Made by a program: the position numbers and the translations under genes. Below, piece by piece: positions 44,106 through 52,913 of a stretch of DNA of 64,000 bases. How positions within the stretch are numbered: position 1 is the first letter of the stretch; each line of letters begins with the position of its first letter. Origin of the DNA: Profundibacter amoris (GTDB lineage: Bacteria > Pseudomonadota > Alphaproteobacteria > Rhodobacterales > Rhodobacteraceae); NCBI RefSeq assembly GCF_003544895.1, contig NZ_CP032125.1:3176001-3240000 (forward strand). The letters run 5' to 3'. The notes beneath the pieces are model-generated. The model worked only from the letters and a program-made list of their open reading frames with translations, did not search any database and was not told where the DNA came from.

Positions 44106-44660
44106 TCAATGCAGCTTGGCAGCCACATCCTTGATGGCGTCCTCGATCAGCGCATTGCCATCCGCTGCTGTCAGCTTCTTGGCAATCACATCTTCCGCCG
44201 CTGCCACCGCAACCGCAATCGCTGTGTCGCGGACTTCTTTCACGGCCGAGGCCTGTGCCGAAGTGATCTGCTCGTCCGCAGCCGCCAGACGGCGCGCGAT
44301 CGAGGCTTTCAGCTCTTCCTTGGCTTGGGTTGCCGCAATCTCGGCTTCGGCCTTGGCGGCCTCGACGATGCGGTCGGCCTGTTCCTGCACTTCTTTTTGC
44401 TTGCGCTCGTAAGATGCAAGGATTGTCTGCGCTTCTTCGCGCAGGGCCTTGGCCTCGTCCAGATCCGATTTGATGCCTTCGGCCCGCTTGTCCAGCATCC
44501 CGCCAATCAGGCCGGGAACCTTCAGATAGGCCAGCAGCGCCAGAAACAGGACAAAGCCGATGACGACCACAAATTCGGGGTTCTTGAGGCTAAAGAACGG
44601 ACCTTCAGCGGCAAGAGCCGGCGAAGCGATAAGAACGAGTAGAACTGTAAGTTTTTTCAT
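44106..44660 (-). CDS. atpF: ATP synthase F0 subunit b
   Basis: Peripheral-stalk subunit b, 184 residues. The N-terminus is signal-like (MKKLTVLLVLIASPALAAEG), followed by the membrane helix (about residues 30-48) and a long charged coiled coil that joins F1 to the a subunit. It is last in the operon, 4 bases after the b' gene. Having b and b' as two related genes is the arrangement of photosynthetic and many other alphaproteobacteria. A Rho-independent terminator follows the stop after about 65 bases. Confidence 0.95.
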   Translation of the reverse strand: MKKLTVLLVLIASPALAAEGPFFSLKNPEFVVVIGFVLFLALLAYLKVPGLIGGMLDKRAEGIKSDLDEAKALREEAQTILASYERKQKEVQEQADRIVEAAKAEAEIAATQAKEELKASIARRLAAADEQITSAQASAVKEVRDTAIAVAVAAAEDVIAKKLTAADGNALIEDAIKDVAAKLH

Positions 44661-44664
44661 ATCC

Positions 44665-45210
44665 CTACCCCTTCATCCGTGCAGTAACCGCAGCAGTCAC
44701 CGATTTGGCATCCGCCTTGATGCCCATGGATGCCACAATCTCTTTTGCGGTATCCGCGGCCACCTTTTTCACGCTTGCAACCGAACCCTTGCGGATTTCG
44801 GCAATCGCGGCTTCTGCCTCGGCAGATTTGGCGGCGATTTCGGCGTCGGCCTTGCTGATCGCAATGTCCAGCTCGGCCTGTATTTCGGCCTTGGCTTCGG
44901 CAGCAATCTTTTGCGATTCAGCACGCGCATCGGCCAGCGCCTTGTTATAGGCTTTTTCGGCTTCAACAGCCTGTTGCTTCAGCTCTTCGGCTGCTGCAAG
45001 ATCATTCGTAATCGTCCCTTGGCGTTCGGATAAAACCGAACCGACGCGCGGCAGAACCACCCGCGACAGGACGAGGTAGATCACGACAAGCGTGACCAGC
45101 AACCAGAATATCTGGTTGGGAAAAGTGCTGAAGTCCAGCTGCGGCATACCCGCGGCTTCTGCCCCGTGTTCTGCCATCTGGCCAGCGGCTTCTGTAGCTT
45201 CTGTTGCCAT
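44665..45210 (-). CDS. atpX: ATP synthase F0 subunit b'
   Basis: Second peripheral-stalk subunit, 181 residues, forming a heterodimer with b. An Ala-rich N-terminal extension leads to [20 protein letters not shown], the membrane helix with its conserved entry motif, then a continuous Ala/Glu/Lys-rich coiled coil to the C-terminus. It lies between atpE (85 bases away) and atpF (4 bases away). Also named atpG or atpF2 in some genomes. Confidence 0.95.
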   Translation of the reverse strand: MATEATEAAGQMAEHGAEAAGMPQLDFSTFPNQIFWLLVTLVVIYLVLSRVVLPRVGSVLSERQGTITNDLAAAEELKQQAVEAEKAYNKALADARAESQKIAAEAKAEIQAELDIAISKADAEIAAKSAEAEAAIAEIRKGSVASVKKVAADTAKEIVASMGIKADAKSVTAAVTARMKG

Positions 45211-45295
45211 GTCGTCGTCCTCCTGGGAACCTGTGTTTACATCGGTGCGCCCGCATTAGGGACGCACCGACCGTAAGGATTTGGTTCTCGGGGTT

Positions 45296-45532
45296 TTAAA
45301 CAGCAAACATCAGCAGCAGCGCAACGAGGAACGAGAAAATCCCGAAAGCCTCGGCAAATGCGATGCCGATGAAAAGCATGGCTGTCTGGCCGCCAGCGGC
45401 CGAAGGGTTGCGCAATGCGCCGGACAGAAAGTTGCCCACGATTGAGCCAACACCGATAGCAGCGCCGCCCATACCGATTGTGGCCAGACCTGCACCGATG
45501 AATTTACCCATTTCTACGATATCGCCTTCCAT
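45296..45532 (-). CDS. atpE: ATP synthase F0 subunit c
   Basis: Ring-forming proteolipid of 78 residues with two transmembrane helices joined by the polar loop RNPS (R41-N42-P43). The ion-carrying carboxylate is Glu61 in [10 protein letters not shown], as in most alphaproteobacteria; there is no clear sodium-binding pattern, so proton coupling is expected. The Gly-rich first helix ([17 protein letters not shown]) packs the ring. AAGGAG stands upstream of the ATG, a strong ribosome site, as usual for this highly expressed subunit. Confidence 0.96.
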   Translation of the reverse strand: MEGDIVEMGKFIGAGLATIGMGGAAIGVGSIVGNFLSGALRNPSAAGGQTAMLFIGIAFAEAFGIFSFLVALLLMFAV

Positions 45533-45587
45533 AGTGTATTCTCCTTACGTTGGAATTTGGCTTGTAATTAGTGAATTGTCGGGCTGA

Positions 45588-46337
45588 CTAGTGGCTGGGA
45601 TGCAGCGCATCCTTTAGATAAACACAAGTCAGAATAGTGAACACATAGGCCTGAATAAAGGCCACCAGCACATCCATGCCGAACATCGCAACGATGCCGA
45701 CCAGCGCCAGCGGGGCAATCAGGATCGCGCCTGCAAAGGTGGCGAACACCTCGATCACGGCGTGGCCCGCCATGACGTTGCCGGCCAAACGAATGGAGTG
45801 GCTGACAGGACGCACGAAATAGGAAATGATCTCGATCACGGCCAACACAGGGCGCAGCGCCAGCGGTGCGCTGGAAACCCAGAACAGGCCCAGAAACTTG
45901 ATGCCGTGCAGGTAGAAGCCCAGCAATGTGACCGAAACAAACACCAGCAGCGCCAGAACCACGGTAACCGCGATATGCGAGGTGGTCACAAAGCTCATCG
46001 GGATCAGGCCCAGAAAGTTCGAGAACACGATAAAGATGAACAGCGTCATAATATAAGGGAAGTATTTCAGTGCCTCTTTACCGGCCACATCCTCGACCAT
46101 CGAGTGAACAAAACCATAGGCCAGTTCGGCAACCGACTGTGTGCGGCTGGGAACAATCGCGCGCTTGCGTGTGCCCAGAACCAGCAGACCGATGATGGCC
46201 AGAACCGCAAGGGCCATCCACAGGGTTACATTCGTGGGTGTATACCAATGGATCGTGTCACCCCCGAACAGAGGTTCCACTGTGAACTGCTCCATCGGAT
46301 GAAATTGCAGACCTTCGGCTTGTTCTTCAGCTGCCAT
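45588..46337 (-). CDS. atpB: ATP synthase F0 subunit a
   Basis: Membrane stator subunit a, 249 residues, with five or six helices and the proton half-channels. The essential arginine is R183 in [13 protein letters not shown], and the C-terminal [14 protein letters not shown] is typical. It follows atpI with one base between the genes and precedes atpE by 55 bases. Confidence 0.96.
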   Translation of the reverse strand: MAAEEQAEGLQFHPMEQFTVEPLFGGDTIHWYTPTNVTLWMALAVLAIIGLLVLGTRKRAIVPSRTQSVAELAYGFVHSMVEDVAGKEALKYFPYIMTLFIFIVFSNFLGLIPMSFVTTSHIAVTVVLALLVFVSVTLLGFYLHGIKFLGLFWVSSAPLALRPVLAVIEIISYFVRPVSHSIRLAGNVMAGHAVIEVFATFAGAILIAPLALVGIVAMFGMDVLVAFIQAYVFTILTCVYLKDALHPSH

Positions 46338-46338
46338 G

Positions 46339-46668
46339 TCACTTTCCCTCGTCCATCCCGGCGGATTCCGCCGTGTTTTCTTCCTGTAACTCTTTGGCGG
46401 TTTTCAACATCACATTGACGCCCGCCGCAAAGCCTAACAATGTAAACGGCACCAGAAACCACGGCATCGTGCCAAACAGCACATCCAGCCCGTATCCAAT
46501 GCCGACGCCGATAGCGATACCGACGGTCAGCTCGACGATCATCCGCCACGCATGCTGCGCCTGGGATATCTTCGATTCTTCCTTGGGCTCCGGCTCTTGC
46601 GCTTTCCAGGCCGCTTCAATCCGCTGCTCCAGCTCGCTCAGCCGGTTTGGATCAGGTGCGTCAGACAT
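46339..46668 (-). CDS. atpI: ATP synthase assembly protein AtpI
   Basis: A 109-residue protein with two transmembrane helices (about residues 45-90: [22 protein letters not shown], then [17 protein letters not shown]), matching AtpI of alphaproteobacteria, which assists c-ring assembly. The start is the ATG giving [10 protein letters not shown]; a longer frame upstream has no matching sequence. It opens the F0 operon. The F1 genes are not in the window; a separate F1 operon is normal for this group. Confidence 0.9.
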   Translation of the reverse strand: MSDAPDPNRLSELEQRIEAAWKAQEPEPKEESKISQAQHAWRMIVELTVGIAIGVGIGYGLDVLFGTMPWFLVPFTLLGFAAGVNVMLKTAKELQEENTAESAGMDEGK

Positions 46669-46851
46669 GGCAAAAGGGCCCCCTCGGACAGTTGGGCGGA
46701 ACCTAGGCAGCAGGGGGGCATGAGTCAAGCGTGAAGGGGTGGGCATCATCAGACGCCAACTATCTGTAATAAAACAGTATTTCCAATACCGCGACAGAAC
46801 GCCAATACTGAATAATCGCGAATTTACCGGAATCTCCACCAAACCCGTTAT

Positions 46852-46867
46852 TCAACCAAATGGTTGA
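46852..46867. promoter_or_regulatory. Palindrome TCAACCA-AA-TGGTTGA, operator of the ArsR regulator
   Basis: A perfect 7-bp inverted repeat with a 2-base centre, 32 bases upstream of the ArsR start. It matches the CAACCNNNNGGTTG-type sites of ArsR proteins of the DPTRRAIL (SdpR-like) subgroup, pointing to autorepression. Confidence 0.65.
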
Positions 46868-46899
46868 CGATTACCCCGCCTTGCGCATACCCATCAGGC

Positions 46900-47223
46900 A
46901 TGAGCACAACTCTGGACACCACCTTTGCCGCCCTCAGCGACCCGACCCGCCGCGCCATCCTTGCGATGCTGCTCGAGGATGACATGGCTGTCACCGATGT
47001 GGCCGAACCGTTTGCAATGTCGCTGGCCGCCATTTCCAAACACCTGACCATCCTGACCCGCGCCGGTCTGATCAGTCAGGAAAAACGCGGACGGGTGAAA
47101 TGGTGCAAACTGGAACCCGACGCCCTGCGCGACGCGACGATCTGGATGCAGGGGTTCGGGCAATTCGAAGCCGTCAATCTGGATGCTTTCGAGCGGTTTC
47201 TAGAGGAAGAATTGGGTAGATAA
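46900..47223 (+). CDS. ArsR/SmtB-family transcriptional regulator
   Basis: A 107-residue winged-helix regulator. TTFAALSDPTRRAILAML at the N-terminus and AISKHLTILTRAGLI in the recognition region are typical of the non-metal ArsR subgroup. No metal-binding cysteine pair of the ELCVCDL kind is present. This subgroup usually sits next to an SRPBCC (AHSA1) gene, but none is here; the next gene is convergent. Its start has only a weak ribosome site, and an ATG-less extension upstream overlaps the operator, so the shorter start is preferred. Confidence 0.88.
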   Translation: MSTTLDTTFAALSDPTRRAILAMLLEDDMAVTDVAEPFAMSLAAISKHLTILTRAGLISQEKRGRVKWCKLEPDALRDATIWMQGFGQFEAVNLDAFERFLEEELGR

Positions 47224-47242
47224 GACAGCTATAAAGATTCTA

Positions 47243-47334
47243 GGCCTGCGGCGCGGATATTTAAGAAAAGAAGAAAGGACAATTTAATTCAAATTGCGCC
47301 CCTTCCAAATGGCCCAAATATCCCCGCCGGAGGC
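47243..47334. repeat. Facing copies of the TATTT intergenic sequence between convergent genes
   Basis: A plus-strand copy (47243-47279, GCCTGCGGCGCGGATATTT then AAGAAAAGAAGAAAGG) faces an inverted copy (47313-47334, read as CCGGCGGGGATATTTGGGCC). GGATATTT and AAATATCC can pair, so the 90 bases may form one structure between the ArsR and EamA stops. Confidence 0.55.
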
Positions 47335-47335
47335 T

Positions 47336-48220
47336 TTAAAGTTCTTCATCCTTCAACAGCAACCACAGCGCAACGATGGTCATGCCCACCCCGACCAGTA
47401 CCAGACCGTTCGGCACACCGTTGCCCAGCACGATTTCCCACAGAATCACCCAGCTGGGTGTCAGATAGGTATAGGCCATCACCTTGGCCGACGGCAGGCG
47501 CAACACGGCATACTGCAGCAAGACAAAGGTGATCGAACTGGCCGCGATCGAAATATAGGCCAGCGTGATCCACACAATCCCCGGCAAGGCGGCCCAGTCG
47601 GTCGCCCACAGATCGTTCCAGCCATAGGCCAGCAGGATAAAGAACCCCGCCACCATCATACCGAAACTGAACACCACCGGCGCTTCGCCGCGGTTCAGTT
47701 TGCGCACCAGCGGGGTATAGATGGCATGGGCGACACAGCCCCAGAAATAGATCATCTCCCCTGTACCGATGCGAAACCGCAGCAGCGCCGCCAGATCGGC
47801 ACGGAAGATCACCCACAGCGCGCCCACCGCCCCGATCGCCAGCGCCAGCGCCATCCGGCGTGTCATGATCTGGCGCAGCAACAAATAGCCGAACCCAGCC
47901 GACATCAGCGGGATCAGCGTGAACACCGCCGAGGTGCTGACCGGATCGGCCGTTTTCAGCCCCTCGAACATCAGCACGAAATAGATGGCAAACAGCCCGC
48001 CCAGCAGCAGATACCGCCACGGGGCGTCAAAATCGCTGCGTTTGAACCCTGTGGTCAGGGACGCCACCGTGCCAATCACCACCGAGGCAATCAGAAACCG
48101 CACCACATTCAGCGCCGCAGGGGAAATTTCATTTGCTGCCATATGGCCCAGACTGAACGATCCGGCCACCAGCACCGAAAACAGCAGCATCGCCAGATGC
48201 CCGCGCATTTGGTAGCTCAT
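47336..48220 (-). CDS. EamA/DMT-family transporter
   Basis: A 294-residue inner-membrane protein with two EamA repeats and about ten transmembrane helices; typical elements are NVVRFLIASVVIG and YLTPSWVILWEIVLGNG. Such proteins export amino acids or other metabolites. There is no riboswitch here, unlike the other EamA gene in the window. Its ATG overlaps the stop of the LysR gene (ATGA), so it is coupled to that regulator and may be its target. Substrate unknown. Confidence 0.88.
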   Translation of the reverse strand: MSYQMRGHLAMLLFSVLVAGSFSLGHMAANEISPAALNVVRFLIASVVIGTVASLTTGFKRSDFDAPWRYLLLGGLFAIYFVLMFEGLKTADPVSTSAVFTLIPLMSAGFGYLLLRQIMTRRMALALAIGAVGALWVIFRADLAALLRFRIGTGEMIYFWGCVAHAIYTPLVRKLNRGEAPVVFSFGMMVAGFFILLAYGWNDLWATDWAALPGIVWITLAYISIAASSITFVLLQYAVLRLPSAKVMAYTYLTPSWVILWEIVLGNGVPNGLVLVGVGMTIVALWLLLKDEEL

Positions 48221-49098
48221 TCACCGGCCTCGATTGCCATTTCAGCCTTCAGGAATTTCAGAAAGGTCTGCACCTTGGCGGTCCGGTGCAAATCCACATG
48301 CGTGACAAGCCACAAAGGCGAGGCCCATTCGGGCCGCGATGGCAACACTTTGACCAACCCTTTGTGGCTGTCGGCCATCCTTTCCGTCATGAACCCCAGC
48401 CCCGCGCCCGCCAGAATAGCCTGTTGCAGACTACGGTCATCGGCCACGCGGAACGTCACCTGTTCGGAGGGAATGTTGTCCTTCAGCCACTGGTGATAGG
48501 GCGCGCGGGTGTGGGGCTCATCATAGCTGACAAAGCGGTGCGTGCCCAGATCGCCCTCGCCCATGGGCATGCCATTCACCGCGATATAATCCTCGGACCC
48601 GTAGAGCGCGATACGTTCGGTTGAAAACTTCTGCACCACATTGTCGGGTTGATCCGGCGGCGAGCCGGCGCGGATCGCCACATGGGCCTCGCCATATTCC
48701 AGCCGAAACAGCCGTGATCCGGTCAGGTAGCGCACCGTGACCTCGGGATGTTTGCGCTGGAACCGCACCAGAACCGGCGTCATCACATGCGAGAAACTGG
48801 CAAGCGACGTCACCACCAGATCCCCTGTCACCGTATCGCCCTGTCCCTTGATCCGTCCGGCAAGCTGGGCGAATTGATCATCCGTTGCCTGCGCTACCCG
48901 CAACAGATCGGCGCCTGCTTCGGTCGGGGTATAACCGCGCGCGTGGCGCTGGAACAGCTTGGTGCCCATCCGGGTTTCCAGTGCATCAATATGCCGGATC
49001 ACCGTGGCATGATGCACCCCCAGTTCCTGTGCCGCACCACTAACCGTTCCGGCGCGGGCAACGTGATAGGCGGTGCGGATTTCGTCCCAACTGTCCAT
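48217..49098 (-). CDS. LysR-family transcriptional regulator
   Basis: A 293-residue regulator with the N-terminal winged helix-turn-helix (AGTVSGAAQELGVHHATVIRHIDALE, about residues 15-40) and a C-terminal periplasmic-binding-like effector domain. The start is the ATG giving MDSWDEIRT; the frame is open further upstream without LysR similarity. It is cotranscribed with an EamA transporter, which is unusual for LysR proteins, since many are divergent from their target. Confidence 0.9.
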   Translation of the reverse strand: MDSWDEIRTAYHVARAGTVSGAAQELGVHHATVIRHIDALETRMGTKLFQRHARGYTPTEAGADLLRVAQATDDQFAQLAGRIKGQGDTVTGDLVVTSLASFSHVMTPVLVRFQRKHPEVTVRYLTGSRLFRLEYGEAHVAIRAGSPPDQPDNVVQKFSTERIALYGSEDYIAVNGMPMGEGDLGTHRFVSYDEPHTRAPYHQWLKDNIPSEQVTFRVADDRSLQQAILAGAGLGFMTERMADSHKGLVKVLPSRPEWASPLWLVTHVDLHRTAKVQTFLKFLKAEMAIEAGE

Positions 49099-49168
49099 AA
49101 TCGACCTCTGCGCATTTTCAAACAACAGGGGCGCAGCTTTGGCCAATCCGTTGAAAATTGCAAGGGCC

Positions 49169-50293
49169 CTATTCTTGCAGCAAATCCTCGTATCGCGCAT
49201 CCGTCAGGGTTTCCATAAACGCCACCAGCGCGTCGATTTCATCATTGCTCAGGGCCGGCCCGTGGGTCAGTTCGCGCACCGCCAGTGTCTTGGGCACCTC
49301 GGGCCAGCCGAACGGCTTGCCGGTTTCGGGGTTGATCTGCCATTCGGGATCATCGGTGTTGTAGCGGTTGTAAAACAGAACCACCGTGCGCAGATCGTTG
49401 AAAATGCCGTTGTGCATATAAGGCCCCGTCACCGCGACATTGCGCAAGGTGGGGGTGCGGAATTTGCCCATCTCGATCACATCGTTCACCTCGGGGTTGC
49501 CCAACAGGCCGAAATCGATCTTGCCCACCAGAACCCCGTTCGCCTTGCGCCCCGGCACATTGGTCGGAACCCCCAGATTGAAATATTCATGCGCTGTAAA
49601 CAATTCGCCCGCACTGGCGGGTTTTTCGTTCCCGAAATGGCACAGGCTGCAATTGGTGCGTTCCTTGTCAAAAAACAGATCCTGCCCCAAGGCCTCTTGC
49701 GGGGTCATCACATAGTCCCCCCGAACCGCGCGGTCGTATTTGCTGTCATAAGGGGCGAACAGGTCCGTCCGCTCATAAGCCGCAATCGCCTGTGTCATCG
49801 CGTCAAAGGCGGCCTCTACATCGGCCACATCCGCGCCGAAATACGCCTTTAGCGCCGCCACATAATCGGTATTTTCCGCCAGCCGCAAAACCACACTGGC
49901 CTTGTCCGGCATCCCCATTTCAATCGGGTTCAGCGGCGGGCCACCGGCCTGCGCCGCCAGATCATGCGCGCGCCCGTCCAGAAACTGCCCGCCCATGTAG
50001 AACCCCATGTCGTTCACCTGAAACAAAGGCACCTCGCGCGCATAGGTAATCGTCGGCGCATTGCGATCCCCCAGCGATTCGCCGTCATCGCCCAGCGAAA
50101 ACGCCAGCCCCGCATCGGTTTGCCGCGTGTCCACATAGGCCTGATCGGGGTTGTGACAACTGGCACAGGATTGCGTGCGGTTCTGCGACAGGTTCACGTC
50201 GAAAAACAGCGCCTCGCCCAGTTCTTCAATGCTGTCAAACCCTGCCTGCGCCATGCCCGCGCCCAGAACCCAGAAAACCACAGCCAGTTTCAT
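49169..50293 (-). CDS. Di-heme cytochrome c peroxidase / MauG-like protein
   Basis: Periplasmic di-heme protein, 374 residues, with a signal peptide (MKLAVVFWVLGAGMAQA). Two heme c sites are present: C43-x2-C46-H47 and C215-x2-C218-H219. The order and the segment GKFRTPTLRNVAVTGPYMHNG match the CcpA/MauG superfamily. It may reduce hydrogen peroxide with electrons from small cytochromes, or modify a partner protein like MauG; no methylamine genes are near. It reads in the same direction as the LysR gene, 70 bases away. Confidence 0.9.
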   Translation of the reverse strand: MKLAVVFWVLGAGMAQAGFDSIEELGEALFFDVNLSQNRTQSCASCHNPDQAYVDTRQTDAGLAFSLGDDGESLGDRNAPTITYAREVPLFQVNDMGFYMGGQFLDGRAHDLAAQAGGPPLNPIEMGMPDKASVVLRLAENTDYVAALKAYFGADVADVEAAFDAMTQAIAAYERTDLFAPYDSKYDRAVRGDYVMTPQEALGQDLFFDKERTNCSLCHFGNEKPASAGELFTAHEYFNLGVPTNVPGRKANGVLVGKIDFGLLGNPEVNDVIEMGKFRTPTLRNVAVTGPYMHNGIFNDLRTVVLFYNRYNTDDPEWQINPETGKPFGWPEVPKTLAVRELTHGPALSNDEIDALVAFMETLTDARYEDLLQE

Positions 50294-50402
50294 GAAAACC
50301 TCCATCACTTGCCCCCTGATACCAAACCGCCCCGCAACCGCCAGCGGACAAATCCGCCCACGCTTGACTCTGGCGCCTTCCCGCCGTAAATCACCCCTGT
50401 AT

Positions 50403-50478
50403 CCGGAAGTCCGTCAAAGCTTCCGGTCCCCGCACACGCGGGGATCGCCCCCCGTCAGCGAGGTTTCGCCCACGGGGG
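50403..50478. repeat. Three tandem stem-loops upstream of ffh
   Basis: Stem 1: CCGGAAG (50403-50409) with CTTCCGG (50420-50426). Stem 2: TCCCCGC (50427-50433) with GCGGGGA (50438-50444). Stem 3: CCCCCGT (50449-50455) with ACGGGGG (50472-50478), enclosing GCGA/TCGC. The three are almost back to back in the 253 bases between the peroxidase start and ffh. They may be part of the ffh leader or a small RNA. Nothing else is recognisable in this stretch. Confidence 0.55.
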
Positions 50479-50546
50479 TGATTGGCATTTGGGCGTTCCA
50501 TCCTGCATGATGGGGCATATGGTTAACGGCGATAGGAGCCTTTAAG

Positions 50547-52043
50547 ATGTTTGAAAATCTATCCGAACGCCTTGGTGGTGTCTTTGACCGGCTGACCAAA
50601 CAGGGCGCCCTGTCTGACGACGACATCAAAACCGCGCTTCGCGAGGTCCGCGTGGCTTTGCTCGAGGCCGACGTTTCCCTGCCCGTTGCCCGCGATTTCA
50701 TCAAGGCAATTTCCGACAAGGCCGCAGGTCAGGCCGTTACCAAATCCATCACTCCCGGCCAGCAGGTCGTTAAAATCGTCCATGACGAACTGGTGCATGT
50801 GCTGGCCGGCGACAATGACAACGCCGGCGAACTGAAAATTGATAACGCCCCCGCACCGATCCTGATGGTCGGCCTGCAAGGCTCGGGTAAAACCACAACC
50901 ACCGCCAAACTGGCCAAACGCCTAAAGGAAAAGCAGGGTAAACGCGTGCTGATGGCATCATTGGACGTGCAGCGCCCTGCCGCGCAGGAACAGCTGGCCG
51001 TGTTGGGCACGCAAATCGGCGTTGATACCCTGCCGATCGTCAAAGGCCAGTCCGCCGTGGACATCGCCAAACGCGCCAAACAGCAGGCGACGATGGGCGG
51101 CTATGACGTCTATATGCTGGACACCGCCGGTCGCCTTCACATCGACGAAGTGTTGATGGACGAAGTGCAATCCGTGCGCGACATCGCCAACCCGCGCGAA
51201 ACCCTGCTGGTGGTCGATGGCCTGACCGGTCAGGACGCGGTGAACGTGGCCGAGGAATTCGACAGCAAGGTCGGTGTGTCCGGCGTGGTCCTGACCCGTA
51301 TGGACGGCGACGGCCGCGGCGGTGCGGCCCTGTCCATGCGCGCTGTCACCGGCAAGCCGATCAAATTCGTCGGCCTTGGCGAAAAGATGGACGCGCTCGA
51401 GGAATTCCACCCCGAACGTGTGGCGGGCCGGATCCTTGGCATGGGCGACATTGTATCGCTGGTCGAAAAGGCACAGGAAACCATCGAGGCCGAACAGGCC
51501 GAACGCATGATGAAGCGGTTCCAGAAGGGTCAGTTCAACATGAACGACCTGAAACAGCAGCTGGAACAGATGCTGAAAATGGGCGGCATGGAAGGTATCA
51601 TGGGCATGATGCCTGGCATGGGCAAGATGAAGAAACAGGTGGAAGATGCCGGTTTTGACGACAGCATCCTGAAACGCCAGATCGCGCTGATCAATTCGAT
51701 GACCAAACGCGAACGCGCCAATCCCAAACTGTTGCAGGCCTCGCGCAAGAAACGCATCGCGCGTGGTGCCGGTCTGGAAGTGTCCGAGCTGAACAAGCTG
51801 ATGAAGATGCACCGCCAGATGGCCGACATGATGAAGAAGATGGGCAAAATGGGCAAAGGCGGGATGCTGAAAAAAGCCATGGGCGGCATGTTTGGCAAAG
51901 GCGGTCACGGCATGGCTGGCGAATTGCAGAACATGGACCCAAAGGCAATGGAAGCCGCGGCCAAACAGATGGGCGGCAAACTGCCCGGTCTGGGTGGCGG
52001 CTCGCTACCGCCGGGGCTGTCGGGGTTTGGTAAAAAGAAATGA
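50547..52043 (+). CDS. ffh: Signal recognition particle protein Ffh
   Basis: GTPase of the signal recognition particle, 498 residues, which with 4.5S RNA takes ribosomes making membrane proteins to FtsY. The N domain is followed by the G domain with GLQGSGKTTTTAKLA (P-loop, about residues 108-122), DTAGR and TRMDGD. The C-terminal M domain is very rich in methionine and ends with a long Gly/Met/Lys tail. GGAG stands before the ATG. It heads a plus-strand run leading to rpsP, rimM, trmD and rplS. Confidence 0.97.
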   Translation: MFENLSERLGGVFDRLTKQGALSDDDIKTALREVRVALLEADVSLPVARDFIKAISDKAAGQAVTKSITPGQQVVKIVHDELVHVLAGDNDNAGELKIDNAPAPILMVGLQGSGKTTTTAKLAKRLKEKQGKRVLMASLDVQRPAAQEQLAVLGTQIGVDTLPIVKGQSAVDIAKRAKQQATMGGYDVYMLDTAGRLHIDEVLMDEVQSVRDIANPRETLLVVDGLTGQDAVNVAEEFDSKVGVSGVVLTRMDGDGRGGAALSMRAVTGKPIKFVGLGEKMDALEEFHPERVAGRILGMGDIVSLVEKAQETIEAEQAERMMKRFQKGQFNMNDLKQQLEQMLKMGGMEGIMGMMPGMGKMKKQVEDAGFDDSILKRQIALINSMTKRERANPKLLQASRKKRIARGAGLEVSELNKLMKMHRQMADMMKKMGKMGKGGMLKKAMGGMFGKGGHGMAGELQNMDPKAMEAAAKQMGGKLPGLGGGSLPPGLSGFGKKK

Positions 52044-52564
52044 CCCTGACCATCCCCACCCTTGAAACCGAACGCCTGATCCTGCGCGGCCCTGTCGCCG
52101 AGGATTTCGAGCCGCTGGCCGAATTCTTTGCCGATACCGAACGCTCGGCCGGTTTTGGCGACACGGCCTCGCGCTCCGAGGCATGGCGCTGGTTCGCCAG
52201 TTCCATCGGCCACTGGCAATTGCGCGGTTACGGATATTTCACCGTCGTGACCAAAACCGACAACCGGCCCTGTGGCATCGTCGGCATCTGGAACCCCGAA
52301 GGCTGGCCCGAACCGGAAATCGGCTGGGTGGTGTTCCGGAATGCCGAAGGCAAGGGTTACGCCTATGAGGCCGCCTTGGCCGTGCGTGAACATGCCTACG
52401 GGGAAATGGGCTTCACCACCATGACCAGCAACATCGTGCCCGATAATGTCAGGTCGATCGCGCTGGCCGAACGGCTGGGCTGTGTGCTGGACCGAGTCTA
52501 TGAAAACGAACAGATGGGCACCACCCGCATGTATCGCCACCCCGCACCGGAGGCGCTGTCATGA
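52040..52564 (+). CDS. GNAT-family N-acetyltransferase
   Basis: A 174-residue acetyltransferase of the RimJ/RimL-like GNAT subgroup. It starts with the usual TLETERLILRG, has IGWVVFRNAEGKGYAYEAA for acetyl-CoA binding, and ends with the AERLGCVLDR helix. It overlaps the ffh stop by four bases (ATGA). The substrate cannot be predicted; RimJ-like enzymes acetylate ribosomal proteins, which would suit the neighbourhood, but many do other things. Confidence 0.87.
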   Translation: MTLTIPTLETERLILRGPVAEDFEPLAEFFADTERSAGFGDTASRSEAWRWFASSIGHWQLRGYGYFTVVTKTDNRPCGIVGIWNPEGWPEPEIGWVVFRNAEGKGYAYEAALAVREHAYGEMGFTTMTSNIVPDNVRSIALAERLGCVLDRVYENEQMGTTRMYRHPAPEALS

Positions 52565-52615
52565 TTGTACGTTTCACCCCCTCGATTGTACAAAAGGTAC
52601 AGACCGGAGGCCCCA

Positions 52616-52912
52616 ATGACTGATCCCGTCACCCGCGCCGCGGAACTGCTGAAAGACCACCGCAAGAGCATCGACCGGCTGGATTCGATCCTTGTCTATA
52701 CGCTGGCCGAACGCTTCAGCCACACGCAGGCCGTGGGCAAACTGAAGGCCGAACATGACCTGCCCGCCTCTGATCCGGCGCGCGAGGCAGCACAGATCGC
52801 ACGACTCGAGGAACTGGCCGAAAAAGCCGACCTCGACCCGAAATTCGCCAAGAAATTCCTGAACTTCATCATTCAGGAAGTCATCCAACACCACAACAAA
52901 CACAAAACCTGA
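52616..52912 (+). CDS. Chorismate mutase (AroQ type)
   Basis: Converts chorismate to prephenate for Phe and Tyr synthesis. It is a 98-residue all-helical AroQ-type enzyme: [28 protein letters not shown], then [19 protein letters not shown], with the conserved Arg, Asp and Lys of the active site. It is single-domain, not fused to prephenate dehydratase. CGGAGG lies 6 bases before the ATG. The 52 bases between the GNAT stop and this start contain the direct repeat GATTGTAC (twice) and a GGTAC. Confidence 0.88.
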   Translation: MTDPVTRAAELLKDHRKSIDRLDSILVYTLAERFSHTQAVGKLKAEHDLPASDPAREAAQIARLEELAEKADLDPKFAKKFLNFIIQEVIQHHNKHKT

Positions 52913-52913
52913 T

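Noticed and set aside
50425-50446. Sequence resembling a type I-E CRISPR repeat (CCCCGCACACGCGGGG)
   Set aside because: It occurs once only, with no spacers or cas genes; better explained as one of three tandem hairpins upstream of ffh.
50294-50546. Possible SRP (4.5S) RNA gene next to ffh
   Set aside because: The conserved SRP domain IV pattern with GGTCCGGAAGGAAGCAGCC is absent; only CCGGAAG matches, by chance within a hairpin.
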